Positions 25,697 to 36,098 are shown, counted from the stretch's first letter. The stretch is 64,000 bases of DNA from Bacteroidales bacterium (GCA_017559135.1 JAFYSZ010000019.1:44576-108575), one strand, 5' to 3'. The notes: generated by a model not told the origin, from the letters alone. Made by a program: numbers and translations.

Positions 25697-27853
25697 TTAT
25701 TTTACTATTGTTAATTCATCTATCAATCTTTGTGCTCCTGCAAATTTGTCCATAACAAAAAGAACGTAACGTGCATCTACGTTGATTGTTCTTTGCAATT
25801 CTGGTTCAAATGCAATATCTCCACTCATTGCTTCCCAGTTTCCGTCAAATGCAAGTCCTATTAGGTGTCCTTCTGCATTCAAGATAGGGCTTCCTGAGTT
25901 TCCTCCTGTAATATCGTTGTTTGAAAGGAAGCAAACAATTAGTTTTCCGTCTTTATCGGCATATTGACCATAGTCTTTTGCTTCGTAAAGCTCTTTTAAT
26001 TTTGCTGGAACTATAAATTCCGGATTTGTAGCATCTTCTTTTTCCATCAAACCTTCCATTGTAGTTACGTAATCGTAGTGAACAGCGTCAGCAGGATAGT
26101 AATCCAAAACTTGTCCGTAAGTCATACGCATTGTAAAGTTTGCATCAGGGTATTGAACCAAAGTGTTGTCCATTTTTCTCAATGCTTCAACAAACAACAT
26201 CTTTGCTTGTGCAAATTTTGCGTTTGCTTCTTCAAATTCAGGTGATGTTTCTGCTATCAGAGTATAAGCAAGCATTGCTATTCGTCCGATATTATCTTTT
26301 TGAAATGCCTTAAAGTTAGGTTTCTTTGTGAACTTTTCGTAAGCCTTTTTATTGGTTAAAACTGATTTTTCAAAGGCTTTATCAGTGAATTTATCAGGAT
26401 TTTCTTTGTATTCTTTAAGAATTTCCGCTTCTTGCAAGCTTGGAACAGTCAAAAGCAAGTTTGCTAATGCCTTAAACATTTCTTTTTCTGTTGCAAGGTC
26501 TGTTGTAGCATAAAGATTCTCTATTTCACTGCTCAAAGCTGCCATAAGCAAAGGAATAGTTTCCTCAGGCGCTTGACCGGATTCAATCATTCCTGCATAC
26601 ATTGAAGAACGGAAAGCTGTCAATGCTGTTTTTGAAGTCATAAGACCAAGATTTCCATACCAAGAATATTGATTTGCTGGTTCAGCTGCAATAACTTTGC
26701 TTGCCGATTCAAGGTCTGATATAACATTTCCGTATCTTGCTTGTCTGTCTGAGTCTTTTGCAATCCATTCTACAAGACGGTCTTCAATAGCTTTTTTCTT
26801 TCCGTAAACATCAAGGCGTTTCAATCCTCTCAATTCGCCTTTTTTGTTTTTCCAAAGGTTCATATAGCTTGCGTAATCAGAAGCATATTTTAGGTTTATG
26901 GCGTTATCTGTGTCCATCATCTTCTTCATAACCGGCAAAAGAGCTTCTCCCGCTTTTATAACGGCAGGATCGGCAATGTTAATAGTGTTTGACACCTCGT
27001 AAGAGGTCATATATCTTTCTGTTGAGCCGGGATAACCCCATATCATTGTGAAATCTCCTTTTTCAACGCCTTTTATGCTGATTGGAAGGAAGTGTTTTGG
27101 TTTGTAAGGCACATTATCTTTCGAGTATTCGGCAGGTTGATTGTCTTTATTTGCGTAAACTCTGAATACAGAAAAGTCTCCTGTGTGTCTTGGCCACATC
27201 CAGTTGTCTGTATCGCCACCATATTTTCCTATTGATGCAGGTGGAGCGAATACAAGACGAACATCGTTGAATACTTCATAGATAAACATATAGTATTCCA
27301 AACCTTCGAAGAACGGTTTTATCTCTACTTTGTATTTTCCTTCTTCCGAATACTTGACAACCAAGTCATTTATGTTCTTTTGTATTTGTTCCTCTGTTGC
27401 TTTCTCAGGAGTATTGATGTTTTCCGCCAAGACTTCTTTTGTAACATCTTCCATTCTCACAAGGAATGAAACATATAATCCCGGAATCGGAAGTTCTTCT
27501 TCAAAAGATTGCGAAACGAATCCATTATTTAAGTAATCGTGTTCAACAGTTGATTGACTTACGATTGCATCATAGCCACAATGGTGATTTGTAAACATCA
27601 ATCCTTTGTCGGAAACAATCTCTCCTGTACAGAAATCGCCCATTTGAACGATTGCATCTTTCAAAGATGAGTTGTTAATGCTGTAAAGTTGTTCTGCACT
27701 CAACTTTAAGCCCATTTTTTGCATAGTTGAATGATTTAGTTGCTTAAAAAACATTGGCAACCACATTCCTTCGTCAGGATTAGCCTTTGGATTTGCAAAG
27801 CAAACACCAAAACTAAGCACGAAAGCCATTAATGATAAAAGTGTTTTTTTCAT
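25697..27853 (-). CDS. S46-family dipeptidyl peptidase, DPP7-like
   Basis: The 718-residue protein has a signal peptide (about 1-20) and the S46 catalytic landmarks: 'MFTNHHCGYDAI' (His91) and 'GGNSGSPI' (Ser about 653). S46 enzymes release dipeptides from the N-terminus of peptides in the periplasm and feed amino-acid-using Bacteroidota. Eighteen residues after the catalytic Ser is Gly ('GLAFDGNWE', about 671). DPP11, which prefers acidic residues, has Arg there, so the sequence points to DPP7-like preference for hydrophobic P1 residues. The gene is 30 bp after the M16 peptidase gene, suggesting a shared transcript. Confidence 0.92.
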   Translation of the reverse strand: MKKTLLSLMAFVLSFGVCFANPKANPDEGMWLPMFFKQLNHSTMQKMGLKLSAEQLYSINNSSLKDAIVQMGDFCTGEIVSDKGLMFTNHHCGYDAIVSQSTVEHDYLNNGFVSQSFEEELPIPGLYVSFLVRMEDVTKEVLAENINTPEKATEEQIQKNINDLVVKYSEEGKYKVEIKPFFEGLEYYMFIYEVFNDVRLVFAPPASIGKYGGDTDNWMWPRHTGDFSVFRVYANKDNQPAEYSKDNVPYKPKHFLPISIKGVEKGDFTMIWGYPGSTERYMTSYEVSNTINIADPAVIKAGEALLPVMKKMMDTDNAINLKYASDYASYMNLWKNKKGELRGLKRLDVYGKKKAIEDRLVEWIAKDSDRQARYGNVISDLESASKVIAAEPANQYSWYGNLGLMTSKTALTAFRSSMYAGMIESGQAPEETIPLLMAALSSEIENLYATTDLATEKEMFKALANLLLTVPSLQEAEILKEYKENPDKFTDKAFEKSVLTNKKAYEKFTKKPNFKAFQKDNIGRIAMLAYTLIAETSPEFEEANAKFAQAKMLFVEALRKMDNTLVQYPDANFTMRMTYGQVLDYYPADAVHYDYVTTMEGLMEKEDATNPEFIVPAKLKELYEAKDYGQYADKDGKLIVCFLSNNDITGGNSGSPILNAEGHLIGLAFDGNWEAMSGDIAFEPELQRTINVDARYVLFVMDKFAGAQRLIDELTIVK

Positions 27854-27883
27854 ATCGATATTATATTTATTGATTTGTATTTG

Positions 27884-29113
27884 CTAAATGTATTGTATAA
27901 TTGAAAGTTTTTCTGGAACAAAAATCTCTTGTGCTACTTCAAGAATTTCTTTTGAGGAAATCTCATCTATTGTCTTATAAGTATCTTGCAAAGTATCTAC
28001 CTTTCCAAAATTTAGTAGCATCTTACCAATTGAAAGCATTTCGTTTTGATTGGAATCGCAACTAATTGCAAGTTGTCCTTTCATTTGCTGTTTGAATTTC
28101 TGCAAGGTCTTTTCTGCAAGTGGGCTTTGAGTAAAACGTTCCAATTCTTTGTTAATCAAATGCAAGGTTTTATCCATATATTTCTTATCCGTACCTGCAT
28201 AAATGCTGAATACACCAACATCAGAGTAAGCAGTGTAGTTTGATTCTATTGTATAGGTAAATCCATACTTTTCTCTGATGTGCATATTTAAATAAGAATT
28301 CATAGCATATCCACCAAGCATATTGTTAAGTAGGCTAAAAGCTGCTTTTTTCTCGTCTTTGTATCCATAAGCCATTGTTCCAATTATGGCATGCGACTGA
28401 TAAGTATCTCTATCGTATATATTCTTTTCGGCTTTTCTTACAAGGATTTTTTCTCTTTGTTTTTTGCTCGTTTTTTTCTCATAGCCTCCAAAATATTTCT
28501 CGGCAAGCAAAAACCATTTTTCACAATCAATAGAACTAACTATTGAGATAACCATTTGATCGGTAGAATAGTTTTTGTCAATAAAGGATTTTATTTTCTC
28601 ACTCGTAAAACTATTTACATTATCCGGCGTTCCCAAAATCAATCTTCCCAAAGGGTGATTGCCAAATAATTGTTTTTCAAATTCATCGTAAATAAGTTCG
28701 GACGGAGTGTCCTCATAAGAATTGATTTCGTCTATTACAACAACTTTTTCCTTTGTTATTTCTTTTTCAGGGAAAGTAGAATTGAAAACAATGTCGCTAA
28801 GCAATTCCAAAAACCTTTCTTGATAACAGTCAAGAAAACAACCATAAATACAAGTCTCTTCTTTTGTGGTAAAAGCGTTTAATTCCCCTCCTACTCCATC
28901 GATTCGGTTGAGAATTTGAAAAGCTTTCCTTTTGTGTGTTCCCTTAAAAATTGAATGTTCTATGAAATGAGCAATACCGTTCTCGGTTTCTGTTTCATCT
29001 CTTGAACCTACATTTATCGTTATCCCACAATGAGAAACGGGAGAAGGCGAATAACGATGTATTAACCTTATCCCATTTTTTAATTCGTGTAGATTATAAA
29101 TATCTTGTGCCAA
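27884..29113 (-). CDS. M16-family zinc peptidase
   Basis: The 409-residue protein has the inverted zinc motif HXXEH at 49-53 ('HFIEHSIFKGT'), with the distal Glu region 'VVIDEINSYEDTPSELI', and the second M16 domain with 'YGFTYTIESNYTAYSDVGVFSIYAGT'. It resembles processing-peptidase-type single-unit M16B enzymes. No signal peptide is seen, so it is probably cytoplasmic. It follows the HU/SPOR gene by 3 bases. Confidence 0.92.
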   Translation of the reverse strand: MAQDIYNLHELKNGIRLIHRYSPSPVSHCGITINVGSRDETETENGIAHFIEHSIFKGTHKRKAFQILNRIDGVGGELNAFTTKEETCIYGCFLDCYQERFLELLSDIVFNSTFPEKEITKEKVVVIDEINSYEDTPSELIYDEFEKQLFGNHPLGRLILGTPDNVNSFTSEKIKSFIDKNYSTDQMVISIVSSIDCEKWFLLAEKYFGGYEKKTSKKQREKILVRKAEKNIYDRDTYQSHAIIGTMAYGYKDEKKAAFSLLNNMLGGYAMNSYLNMHIREKYGFTYTIESNYTAYSDVGVFSIYAGTDKKYMDKTLHLINKELERFTQSPLAEKTLQKFKQQMKGQLAISCDSNQNEMLSIGKMLLNFGKVDTLQDTYKTIDEISSKEILEVAQEIFVPEKLSIIQYI

Positions 29114-29116
29114 TTA

Positions 29117-30607
29117 CTATCTTGAAATTACATAAAAGTCGCCACCAATCTTTTCTTTAATTTTTGTAGCCAACTTTTCGGCTTCTGATAATGTACGTCT
29201 GCTACCATAACTTACATAATAAACTTGCTCTCCTCCTTGAACACGTTGAAGAATATAACTATCGTAGCCAAGACTTTTTGCTTTTCTTGCTTTCTTTTCA
29301 GCAGTTGTTTTGTCTTTGTAAAGACCGCCAATAACATCACAACCTAATTTAGAATAATTTTGCACCAATACAGGAGAAGAATCAACAGTTGAAGTTTCTA
29401 CTTGTTCAGATTTTTTTTCTTCTTCTTGTTTTGTTGTATTCTTTGTTTGATTTTGTTTTTTCCTTGCTTGATTTGCAGGTCTTGGTTTTGGAATAGGATT
29501 TTGTTTTACTTCTTCCAAAACAACTTCTGACTCAGTTTCTGTTGCAGTTTCAGTAGTTTCCACTTCTTCTACAATAGTTTCTGTTGGAGTTTCAACAGGG
29601 GCTACAACAACTTTTTGTGTTTTTGGTTTTATGTAAACAGATAATTTTTCAGAAATAGGATTCATAAATTTGTATCCTTTAAGCAATCCAAAATAATGTG
29701 CTGCTACCAAACCGCCACAAGCCAAAATCAAGAATAAAAGAATGAATAAAATTATCAAAAGCACTCTTTTTTTGCGTTTTTTCGCTTTCTTTTTCTTTTT
29801 TGCAAGTTTTTCCCATTCTTCTTCCTCGTTATTGTATTTTTCTTCCTTGCTTGCATCAATTATTGCTTGTGCTTTTTCTACCAAATCTTCATCAGCAGGT
29901 TTAATATCTTCTATTTCAACCTCTTTTTCTATTTCTTTAAGTTCGGTTTCTTCTGCCTTAACCTCTACTTCAAGTTCTTGTTCAACTTTTTCTTCGGCTT
30001 TAACCTCTTCTTGCGGAGTAAAGACAACAGCTTCTGTGTGTTCTACTGTTTCTTTCGGCAATTCAACCTCTGCTCTTTCGTCTTTGATTTGGAAAACGAC
30101 AGGTTCTTCCTCTATTTTCTCTTCAATAACTTCTTCTTGCTTTGATTCAGGGTCAATTGTGTGTATTAAATCAATTTTATCATCGCTATTGTCAAAAGTT
30201 TTCACCTCTTTAAGCGGAGCAAATGCGAAAGAATTATCTAAAAGATTTAATTTTTCACTTGCTTCAAAGACAAAATTTCCATAAAAGTCCTTAGAAAGTG
30301 TTCCAAGTTCACCAATAGTTACTTTTTTTCCGCTTTCAACTTTTTCTTTTACCGATTCAGAGTATTGTTTAATCCAAATCAATGCAGTTTCGTGCGAAAT
30401 AAACTCCTTTTCAGCCATATTGATAACGAAATTCATATCGTTATTCTCTTCTTTCTTGAAATTTAATTTTCTGCAAGGCGGTCTTATTTCACCTGTAAGC
30501 GAAGAAATTCTTGCAGATTGAGTAGCGACATAAAAAGTTCCTAAGCCTACCAATTCTGCGCAATCATTTTCTTTTAAAAATTCGTATAAATTTACTGCAA
30601 CATTCAT
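29117..30607 (-). CDS. HU-CCDC81 and SPOR domain membrane protein
   Basis: In the 496-residue protein the first 135 residues form two HU-like CCDC81 domains ('CAELVGLGTFYVATQSARISS' and 'KVTIGELGTLSKDFYGNF'). A long Glu/Val-rich low-complexity stretch (about 150-260), a Lys-rich patch and one membrane helix (about 281-303) follow. After a Pro/Thr/Glu-rich linker comes a C-terminal SPOR domain (about 425-496, 'YYVSYGSRRTLSEAEKLATKIKEKIGGDFYVIS'). SPOR binds denuded peptidoglycan at division sites, so the protein may link a cytoplasmic HU-like module to the septum. The domain pairing is characteristic of Bacteroidota. Confidence 0.88.
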   Translation of the reverse strand: MNVAVNLYEFLKENDCAELVGLGTFYVATQSARISSLTGEIRPPCRKLNFKKEENNDMNFVINMAEKEFISHETALIWIKQYSESVKEKVESGKKVTIGELGTLSKDFYGNFVFEASEKLNLLDNSFAFAPLKEVKTFDNSDDKIDLIHTIDPESKQEEVIEEKIEEEPVVFQIKDERAEVELPKETVEHTEAVVFTPQEEVKAEEKVEQELEVEVKAEETELKEIEKEVEIEDIKPADEDLVEKAQAIIDASKEEKYNNEEEEWEKLAKKKKKAKKRKKRVLLIILFILLFLILACGGLVAAHYFGLLKGYKFMNPISEKLSVYIKPKTQKVVVAPVETPTETIVEEVETTETATETESEVVLEEVKQNPIPKPRPANQARKKQNQTKNTTKQEEEKKSEQVETSTVDSSPVLVQNYSKLGCDVIGGLYKDKTTAEKKARKAKSLGYDSYILQRVQGGEQVYYVSYGSRRTLSEAEKLATKIKEKIGGDFYVISR

Positions 30608-30609
30608 AT

Positions 30610-31365
30610 TTATCTATTCTTTTTTATCAAATCATTAACTCGTTTTAAGTCTTCGGGGGTATCAACTCCAATAGATTCAAAACACGTATCTTTAATTCTA
30701 ATTTCAAAACCATTTTCCAACCAACGCAATTGCTCTAAACTCTCCAAGCATTCTAAGTTTGATTTTTCCAACTTCACAATTTTCTGCAACACATCACTCC
30801 TATACGCATAAATTCCTATGTGTTTAGAAAACACTTTCTTTTCCAAGGCTTGCAAAAGAGTAATATCGCGAGTGTAAGGTATTGGGCTACGAGAAAAATA
30901 CAAAGCCCTACCATTTGCCTCTACGACTTTTACAACATTTGCATCGGTTACATCTTTTTCATTATCAATTTTCTTTGACAAAGTCGCAATTTCCACACCC
31001 TCTGTCTCGAAACAAGAAAGCACTAAGGCTAATTGCTCTTTTGAAATCAAGGGTTCGTCTCCTTGAACATTGACAACAACATCATAATTTTCTCCAAGAG
31101 AAGACAATTTTTGCAAAACCTCTTCGCAACGCTGAGTACCACAAGAGTGTTTCGGGCTTGTCATCATTGCAACGCCGTTATTTTTCTCAACTTCTTTGAA
31201 AATACGTTCATCGTCAGTTGCAACAACTACCTTATCAAACAAACCAGAGTCCTTAACCGCCTGATAAACCCACATAACCATAGGTTTATCGCTCAAAAGT
31301 GCCAAAGGCTTTCCAGGAAATCGGCTACTTGCATAACGAGAAGGGATAACAGCAATTGTTTTCAT
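30610..31365 (-). CDS. kdsB: 3-deoxy-manno-octulosonate cytidylyltransferase
   Basis: The 251-residue length is normal for KdsB, which makes CMP-Kdo for lipid A core synthesis. Motifs are 'VIPSRYASSRFPGKPLALLSDKPMV', 'VVNVQGDEPLI', 'YFSRSPIPYTRD' and 'HIGIYAYRSDVL', with 'LEQLRWLENG' near the C-terminus. It abuts the deoxynucleoside kinase gene (adjacent bases) and the HU/SPOR gene (2-base gap). Confidence 0.95.
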   Translation of the reverse strand: MKTIAVIPSRYASSRFPGKPLALLSDKPMVMWVYQAVKDSGLFDKVVVATDDERIFKEVEKNNGVAMMTSPKHSCGTQRCEEVLQKLSSLGENYDVVVNVQGDEPLISKEQLALVLSCFETEGVEIATLSKKIDNEKDVTDANVVKVVEANGRALYFSRSPIPYTRDITLLQALEKKVFSKHIGIYAYRSDVLQKIVKLEKSNLECLESLEQLRWLENGFEIRIKDTCFESIGVDTPEDLKRVNDLIKKNR

Positions 31366-31980
31366 TTAATCAAACAAACCATTTATTTCAGCGTTAATAC
31401 TATCTACCACAAAACCTAAATCCTTAGGGTTATCGGTAATATTCAAATCGTCCATATTTATTATAAGTTTACGATTTTCATATCCCTCTATCCAAGAATT
31501 ATATCTATTATTAAGAGATGTGATATAATCTAAGCGAATTGAACTTTCATATTCTCGTCCGCGTTTTTCTATTTGTTGAATCAAAGTAGGGACTGAGGCT
31601 TTCAGATAAATCAATAAATCAGGTGGTTTGATAAAACTTTCCATTAAATCAAACAATGACTTATATGTTTCAAAATCTCGTGTATTCATAAGTCCCATCG
31701 CATGCAAATTCGGAGCAAATATGTAAGCGTCTTCATACAAAGTCCTATCCTGCACAATATTATCGTAAGTATTACGCGAATCTATTACATATTTAAAACG
31801 CTTATGTAGAAAATATACTTGAAGATTAAAACTCCAACGCCTCATATCCTCATAAAAATTTGCAATATAAGGATTATCGTCCATTTGTTCATAAATAGGC
31901 GTCCATTTAAAATGCTTTGCTAACAGCTCTGTAAGAGTTGTTTTTCCGCTTCCGATATTTCCTGCAATTGCTACGTGCAT
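31366..31980 (-). CDS. Deoxynucleoside kinase
   Basis: The 204-residue protein has a P-loop 'IAGNIGSGKTTLTELLAKHF', the 'DRTLYEDAYIF' motif that positions the sugar, and the LID region 'QQIEKRGREYE'. This matches the deoxyadenosine/deoxyguanosine kinase family, which phosphorylates salvaged deoxynucleosides in the cytoplasm. It is the first gene of the long minus-strand run, with a -7 box TAATTTTG (plus 32019-32026) 39 bp upstream. Confidence 0.9.
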   Translation of the reverse strand: MHVAIAGNIGSGKTTLTELLAKHFKWTPIYEQMDDNPYIANFYEDMRRWSFNLQVYFLHKRFKYVIDSRNTYDNIVQDRTLYEDAYIFAPNLHAMGLMNTRDFETYKSLFDLMESFIKPPDLLIYLKASVPTLIQQIEKRGREYESSIRLDYITSLNNRYNSWIEGYENRKLIINMDDLNITDNPKDLGFVVDSINAEINGLFD

Positions 31981-32018
31981 ACTTCAATTATATTAAAAAT
32001 ATAAGAATATAACTCTTG

Positions 32019-32026
32019 CAAAATTA
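32019..32026 (-). promoter_or_regulatory. -7 box of the kinase-kdsB-HU/SPOR run
   Basis: On the minus strand TAATTTTG fits TAnnTTTG, 39 bp before the kinase start. Confidence 0.45.
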
Positions 32027-32087
32027 CAAATAAGTTCATAATACTCAAAATATAACACAAAAATTCAATCAATTAAATGCAAAACTA

Positions 32088-34922
32088 CTAATTTATTGTG
32101 TCGATTATGCTTATTTTACTGCTTGAAGTATTGCCCTCTTGCTGTACTTTAATTTGCACAGGTATCCTTTCCTGCAACTCTTCTACGTGAGAAATTATTC
32201 CAACATTCTTTTTCAGTGTTTTATGCAATACTCCAAGTGTTTCAATCGCTGTTTGCAAAACTTCTTTACTAAGAGTGCCAAATCCTTCATCAATAAAAAG
32301 TATGTCAAGTGAAAGATTTTGTCCAATATCACTAAGTGCTAAGGCTAAGGATAGGGAAACTAAAAAACTTTCTCCGCCGGAAATTGTTGTAGCAGGGCGA
32401 AGTGTAAATCCATTGTAAGCATCTTCTAATTCTATTACAAAACTTGCGGGTTTAACCCTTAGTTTGTAACGGTCGGTTAGGCTTCTTAAATGATAGTTTG
32501 CAGAATTTATCAAATTTTCCAATACGTAACTTTGAGCAATCTTGCGGAATTTCCCTCCTGTTGCATCGCCTATGAAATTATTTAACTTATCCCATTTCAA
32601 AAATTCCTCTTCGGCTTGTTTTAATTGTTGATTTAATTCTTCTCTTTGCTTAATATTTTTTTGACAAACCTCAATTTCTTTTTCCAAACCTCCTCTTTGC
32701 TCACTTATTTCTTTTAATTGCTTTTCTAAGTCTAAAATATTTTCCTTGATTTGTTCAAAAGTCTGATTTTCTTCAATCTTTGGTTGATTATTTTTGTGAT
32801 TTTCTCTTCTTTTTTCTGTATTTTCTTTCTTTGCTTTAAGAGATATTTCTTGATTTTTATAAATTTCTATCCATTTTTCTATTTTCTGTATCTTATTTTC
32901 TTCAACCGTATTGATTACTTCTAATTTTTCTCTTGTAAAGTCTTGGTTTGATTGCAAAAAGTCTTGAATTGCTTTCTCTAACTCTAAGTTTTCGCTTTTA
33001 GAGACGTTGAGTTGAGAGAGTTTTTGTATCAAATCGTTATAGAAACTATTAACTTTCGGAAGCAAATCATCTATTTTTGAAACAGTTTGAGTGATTTGAT
33101 TTTTCCATTCAGGCTTTTGTTTCAATATATTTAAAAGCAAATTCTTTATGTGTCCGCATTCTTTTTCCAAATTTAAAAATTCTTGATTTAATCTAATAGA
33201 TTCGTTGAATTTTTCTAAGGTTTGCTTTGCTGTTTCTTCTTCTTTTTGCAAATCATACTGCTCAATAACTTCTGCATTAAAGCCACATTGTTTGCATAAT
33301 TCTGCTATTTTGTTTTCGCAATCTTGAATACTATTGTCCTTCTCTAAGGCTTCTTTTTCTTGATTATAAATTTTTTCTTCTGCTGCTGTGTTTGCCAATA
33401 AAATATTTATTTCCTGCTGAATTGAATCATAGTTTTTCTTTGCTGTTTCATAGTTTTCTTTTAATAAAGAAACGGTTGCGAATAATTCTTCTTCAATCGG
33501 CAAAGAGTTTTCTATCTTTTGTAAACACACAGGGCAAATGTCTCCAACGCTTAGGCTTTGTCGCAAAGTTTTTGCAAATTTATCTACACTATCTTTTTGT
33601 TTTTCGTATATTTTTTTCGCATTTTCAACCTCCAACGCAAAGGCTTGAAAACGAGGAGTTAAGACTTGCGAAATTTTTTCTTTGTTTTGCGAAATTATTT
33701 CTTTGCTTTGTGAAATTTTTTCTATGACTTTTTTAATTTTTTCATAGAAATATTTTTTGTTTTCTATAAGCTGTTTTAACCATGTAATATTTTGAAGAAA
33801 AAGTGTCGTTTCTTGCTGATTTTTTTTTGTAGACAAATAGGCGTTTATTTGGTTTAGCTGAGTTTGTTTTTCTATTTTTTCGGCTTCAAGATAGCGATAA
33901 CCTGCAACAAAACTTTGATAACGTTGTCCATCTTGCAAAAGGGTTTGTTCTATATTTTGAATTGTTTTATTATTTCTTTGTTGTTTAGAAATATTGTAGC
34001 GTACCTCGGTTGTATTTCGCCATATCTGTACTTTTTTCTCTCTACTTTTAAAATCGTCTCCTTGTAGTATTGCTTGATTTTTTTGATATTCTGTTATAAT
34101 TGTTTGATATTCTTTTTCCAATTGTAGAGAGGTTTCTATCCATTGTGCTTTGGCTTTTTCGTGATCAAGATTTTGTTTGTGTTTTATGTAGTTCGCATCA
34201 AAAAGTTTTAGATTTTCTTGTTTTTCACTTAGTTCTTCTTGACTGATTTGAGGAAATTGCGAAAGAGTTGATTGCAACAAATCTCTTTTTTCTTTTTTCT
34301 CTTTTGCAATTTCATATATTTTTTTGCCAATCTTTGAATATATATCTACCCCTGTTAGTTTTTCTAAGATTTCTGCTTTTTCATTGTCTTTACTATTTAG
34401 AAATCGTGTAAATTCTCCCTGAGAAAGCATAACTGTTCTTAAAAATTGTTCAAAATCCAAGCCAATTATCCTTTTTATTTCTTGTTCTATTTCTTTGTCT
34501 TTTGAATAGGTAAAATTTTTTGTTAAGTTTGTTAGTTGTCTTGCTTTACTTTGCAAAGTTCCGTCAATCTTTCCTCTTGCTCTTTTGCAACTCCATTCGG
34601 CTTGATAGCAATTATTGTCGTTTCCAACAAAGGTTAGGCAAACAAAACATTCGCTTGTATTTCTTCGCATCAACACTCGCGAATCGTTCACACCGACTTC
34701 TTTGTCCAAATCAATTGTTGCGCCTTGTATATTGGTGTTTTTTAGTCGTGGAGTTGTGCCATAGAGTGCCAAACAAATGCAATCTAAAATTGTTGATTTA
34801 CCACTGCCTGTTTTTCCTGTGATTAAAAATATTCCACTATTAGATAATGGCTCTTTATCAAAGTTTATTTCGGCATTTTCTATCGATGCTATGTTGTTAA
34901 TGGTAAGTTTTTGAAATTTCAT
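32088..34922 (-). CDS. sbcC: Exonuclease subunit SbcC (Rad50-like ATPase)
   Basis: The 944-residue SMC-like protein has an N-terminal P-loop 'GKTGSGKSTILDCICLALYG' and 'VMLSQGEFTRFL'. Two long coiled coils flank a zinc hook 'DICPVCLQKI' (about 463-472). The C-terminal ATPase half contains 'TISGGESFLVSLSLALAL' and 'DILFIDEGFGTLS'. With SbcD it forms a nuclease that opens hairpins and DNA ends. It begins 10 bases after sbcD. Confidence 0.95.
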   Translation of the reverse strand: MKFQKLTINNIASIENAEINFDKEPLSNSGIFLITGKTGSGKSTILDCICLALYGTTPRLKNTNIQGATIDLDKEVGVNDSRVLMRRNTSECFVCLTFVGNDNNCYQAEWSCKRARGKIDGTLQSKARQLTNLTKNFTYSKDKEIEQEIKRIIGLDFEQFLRTVMLSQGEFTRFLNSKDNEKAEILEKLTGVDIYSKIGKKIYEIAKEKKEKRDLLQSTLSQFPQISQEELSEKQENLKLFDANYIKHKQNLDHEKAKAQWIETSLQLEKEYQTIITEYQKNQAILQGDDFKSREKKVQIWRNTTEVRYNISKQQRNNKTIQNIEQTLLQDGQRYQSFVAGYRYLEAEKIEKQTQLNQINAYLSTKKNQQETTLFLQNITWLKQLIENKKYFYEKIKKVIEKISQSKEIISQNKEKISQVLTPRFQAFALEVENAKKIYEKQKDSVDKFAKTLRQSLSVGDICPVCLQKIENSLPIEEELFATVSLLKENYETAKKNYDSIQQEINILLANTAAEEKIYNQEKEALEKDNSIQDCENKIAELCKQCGFNAEVIEQYDLQKEEETAKQTLEKFNESIRLNQEFLNLEKECGHIKNLLLNILKQKPEWKNQITQTVSKIDDLLPKVNSFYNDLIQKLSQLNVSKSENLELEKAIQDFLQSNQDFTREKLEVINTVEENKIQKIEKWIEIYKNQEISLKAKKENTEKRRENHKNNQPKIEENQTFEQIKENILDLEKQLKEISEQRGGLEKEIEVCQKNIKQREELNQQLKQAEEEFLKWDKLNNFIGDATGGKFRKIAQSYVLENLINSANYHLRSLTDRYKLRVKPASFVIELEDAYNGFTLRPATTISGGESFLVSLSLALALSDIGQNLSLDILFIDEGFGTLSKEVLQTAIETLGVLHKTLKKNVGIISHVEELQERIPVQIKVQQEGNTSSSKISIIDTIN

Positions 34923-34931
34923 ACTGATTTT

Positions 34932-36098
34932 TTATTCGTTTTGGCTTTCTTGACTTATTATTTCTAAGACTTGATTAAAAGCTTCTTGCATTTGTTCATC
35001 AAATTCAACATTTGAATATTTTAAATATCTTTTTGCAATATCTATCGGTTCTTCTTGTTGAAATTCTGCAAGGGTTAATGGTGTAATTTCGGTGGTTTGA
35101 GTGTTTTTTCGTTTGGTATTGATGTAGCAAAATCTGCACTTCTTGTTTGAAACAATGCTTTTGATTTGAAATTCTGCTTCTGAGGGTAGCATATCTTCTA
35201 TTTCTACATTTAGTCGAATGTATGCTTCTATTTCATCGGGGAATTTTATTAGCAATTCTTTGACTTCTTCCCATTTTGCAAAGCCTTCTGTCGGCAAAGT
35301 AACAAGGGGACGAGGATTTTCTATTTCTATGGTTTGTATTTGAGGTATTTGATTATGTTTTTCTATTTCTATAAGCGTTATAGAATGAGAATAGTTTTCA
35401 TCAAAGTTGATTGGAAGTGGTGTTCCGCTGTATCGTATTTTTTCTTTGGCTTTATCTACAAATTGTGGCTTATGAATATGTCCTAATGCTAAATAATCAT
35501 ACCCCTCTCCTATGCTTTCTATGCTTATTGCTTCAATTCCGCCTACGATTTTTTCGTCTGCATTTTGATGAGAAGTGAAATCGCAACCAAATATAGTGGT
35601 ATGTGCAGAAAGAATTACGGGTAAATTGTTTGTGTTACGCTTTTCAACCTCCGAAAGTAAGGTTTGATAAAAATCTTCTGGTATATTTCTTTCATAGGAG
35701 TAGGGTATTGCTATTACAAATCCTTTATTTTCTATTTCTATTATGTGTTGAAATATATCGTTTCTATTGATTACCCCTATTGTATGTACGTTTAGTGTTT
35801 GCCAAGGTTGTTTAAAAATTTCGTGTTTTATTGCACTGTCGTGATTTCCTGCTGTGATGATGATTTGCATCTTTGGATTTGCATTGCGAAGACTCATTAT
35901 TGTGTTCGCAAACAAGGTTTGAATCAAAGATGAGGGCTGAGAGATGTGATAAATATCGCCTGCAATTAGTAATACCTCCGGTTTGTGATTTTGAACTATT
36001 GAAATAATTTGTTCTAACATCGTTTTTTGTTCTTCACTCCTATCGTTATTGTAAAGAACGTGCCCTAAATGCCAATCACTTGTGTGTAATATTTTCAT
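34932..36098 (-). CDS. sbcD: Exonuclease subunit SbcD (Mre11-like nuclease)
   Basis: The 388-residue protein has all five phosphoesterase motifs: 'ILHTSDWHLGH', 'LLIAGDIYH', 'ITAGNHDS', 'ILSAHTT' and 'LALGHIHKPQ', which bind the two Mn ions. The C-terminal cap region is normal in length. It is the first gene of the sbcDC pair; a -7 box TACTTTTG (plus 36121-36128) lies 23 bp upstream. Confidence 0.95.
   Translation of the reverse strand: MKILHTSDWHLGHVLYNNDRSEEQKTMLEQIISIVQNHKPEVLLIAGDIYHISQPSSLIQTLFANTIMSLRNANPKMQIIITAGNHDSAIKHEIFKQPWQTLNVHTIGVINRNDIFQHIIEIENKGFVIAIPYSYERNIPEDFYQTLLSEVEKRNTNNLPVILSAHTTIFGCDFTSHQNADEKIVGGIEAISIESIGEGYDYLALGHIHKPQFVDKAKEKIRYSGTPLPINFDENYSHSITLIEIEKHNQIPQIQTIEIENPRPLVTLPTEGFAKWEEVKELLIKFPDEIEAYIRLNVEIEDMLPSEAEFQIKSIVSNKKCRFCYINTKRKNTQTTEITPLTLAEFQQEEPIDIAKRYLKYSNVEFDEQMQEAFNQVLEIISQESQNE

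Noticed and set aside
25697..27853. DPP11 (acidic-residue-specific) assignment of the S46 peptidase
   Set aside because: The residue 18 positions after the catalytic Ser is Gly, as in DPP7, not the Arg that defines DPP11.
29742..30284. Ser-rich 180-codon plus-strand reading frame
   Set aside because: It is the complement of the Glu/Lys-rich low-complexity part of the HU/SPOR gene; such repeats open the opposite strand by composition.
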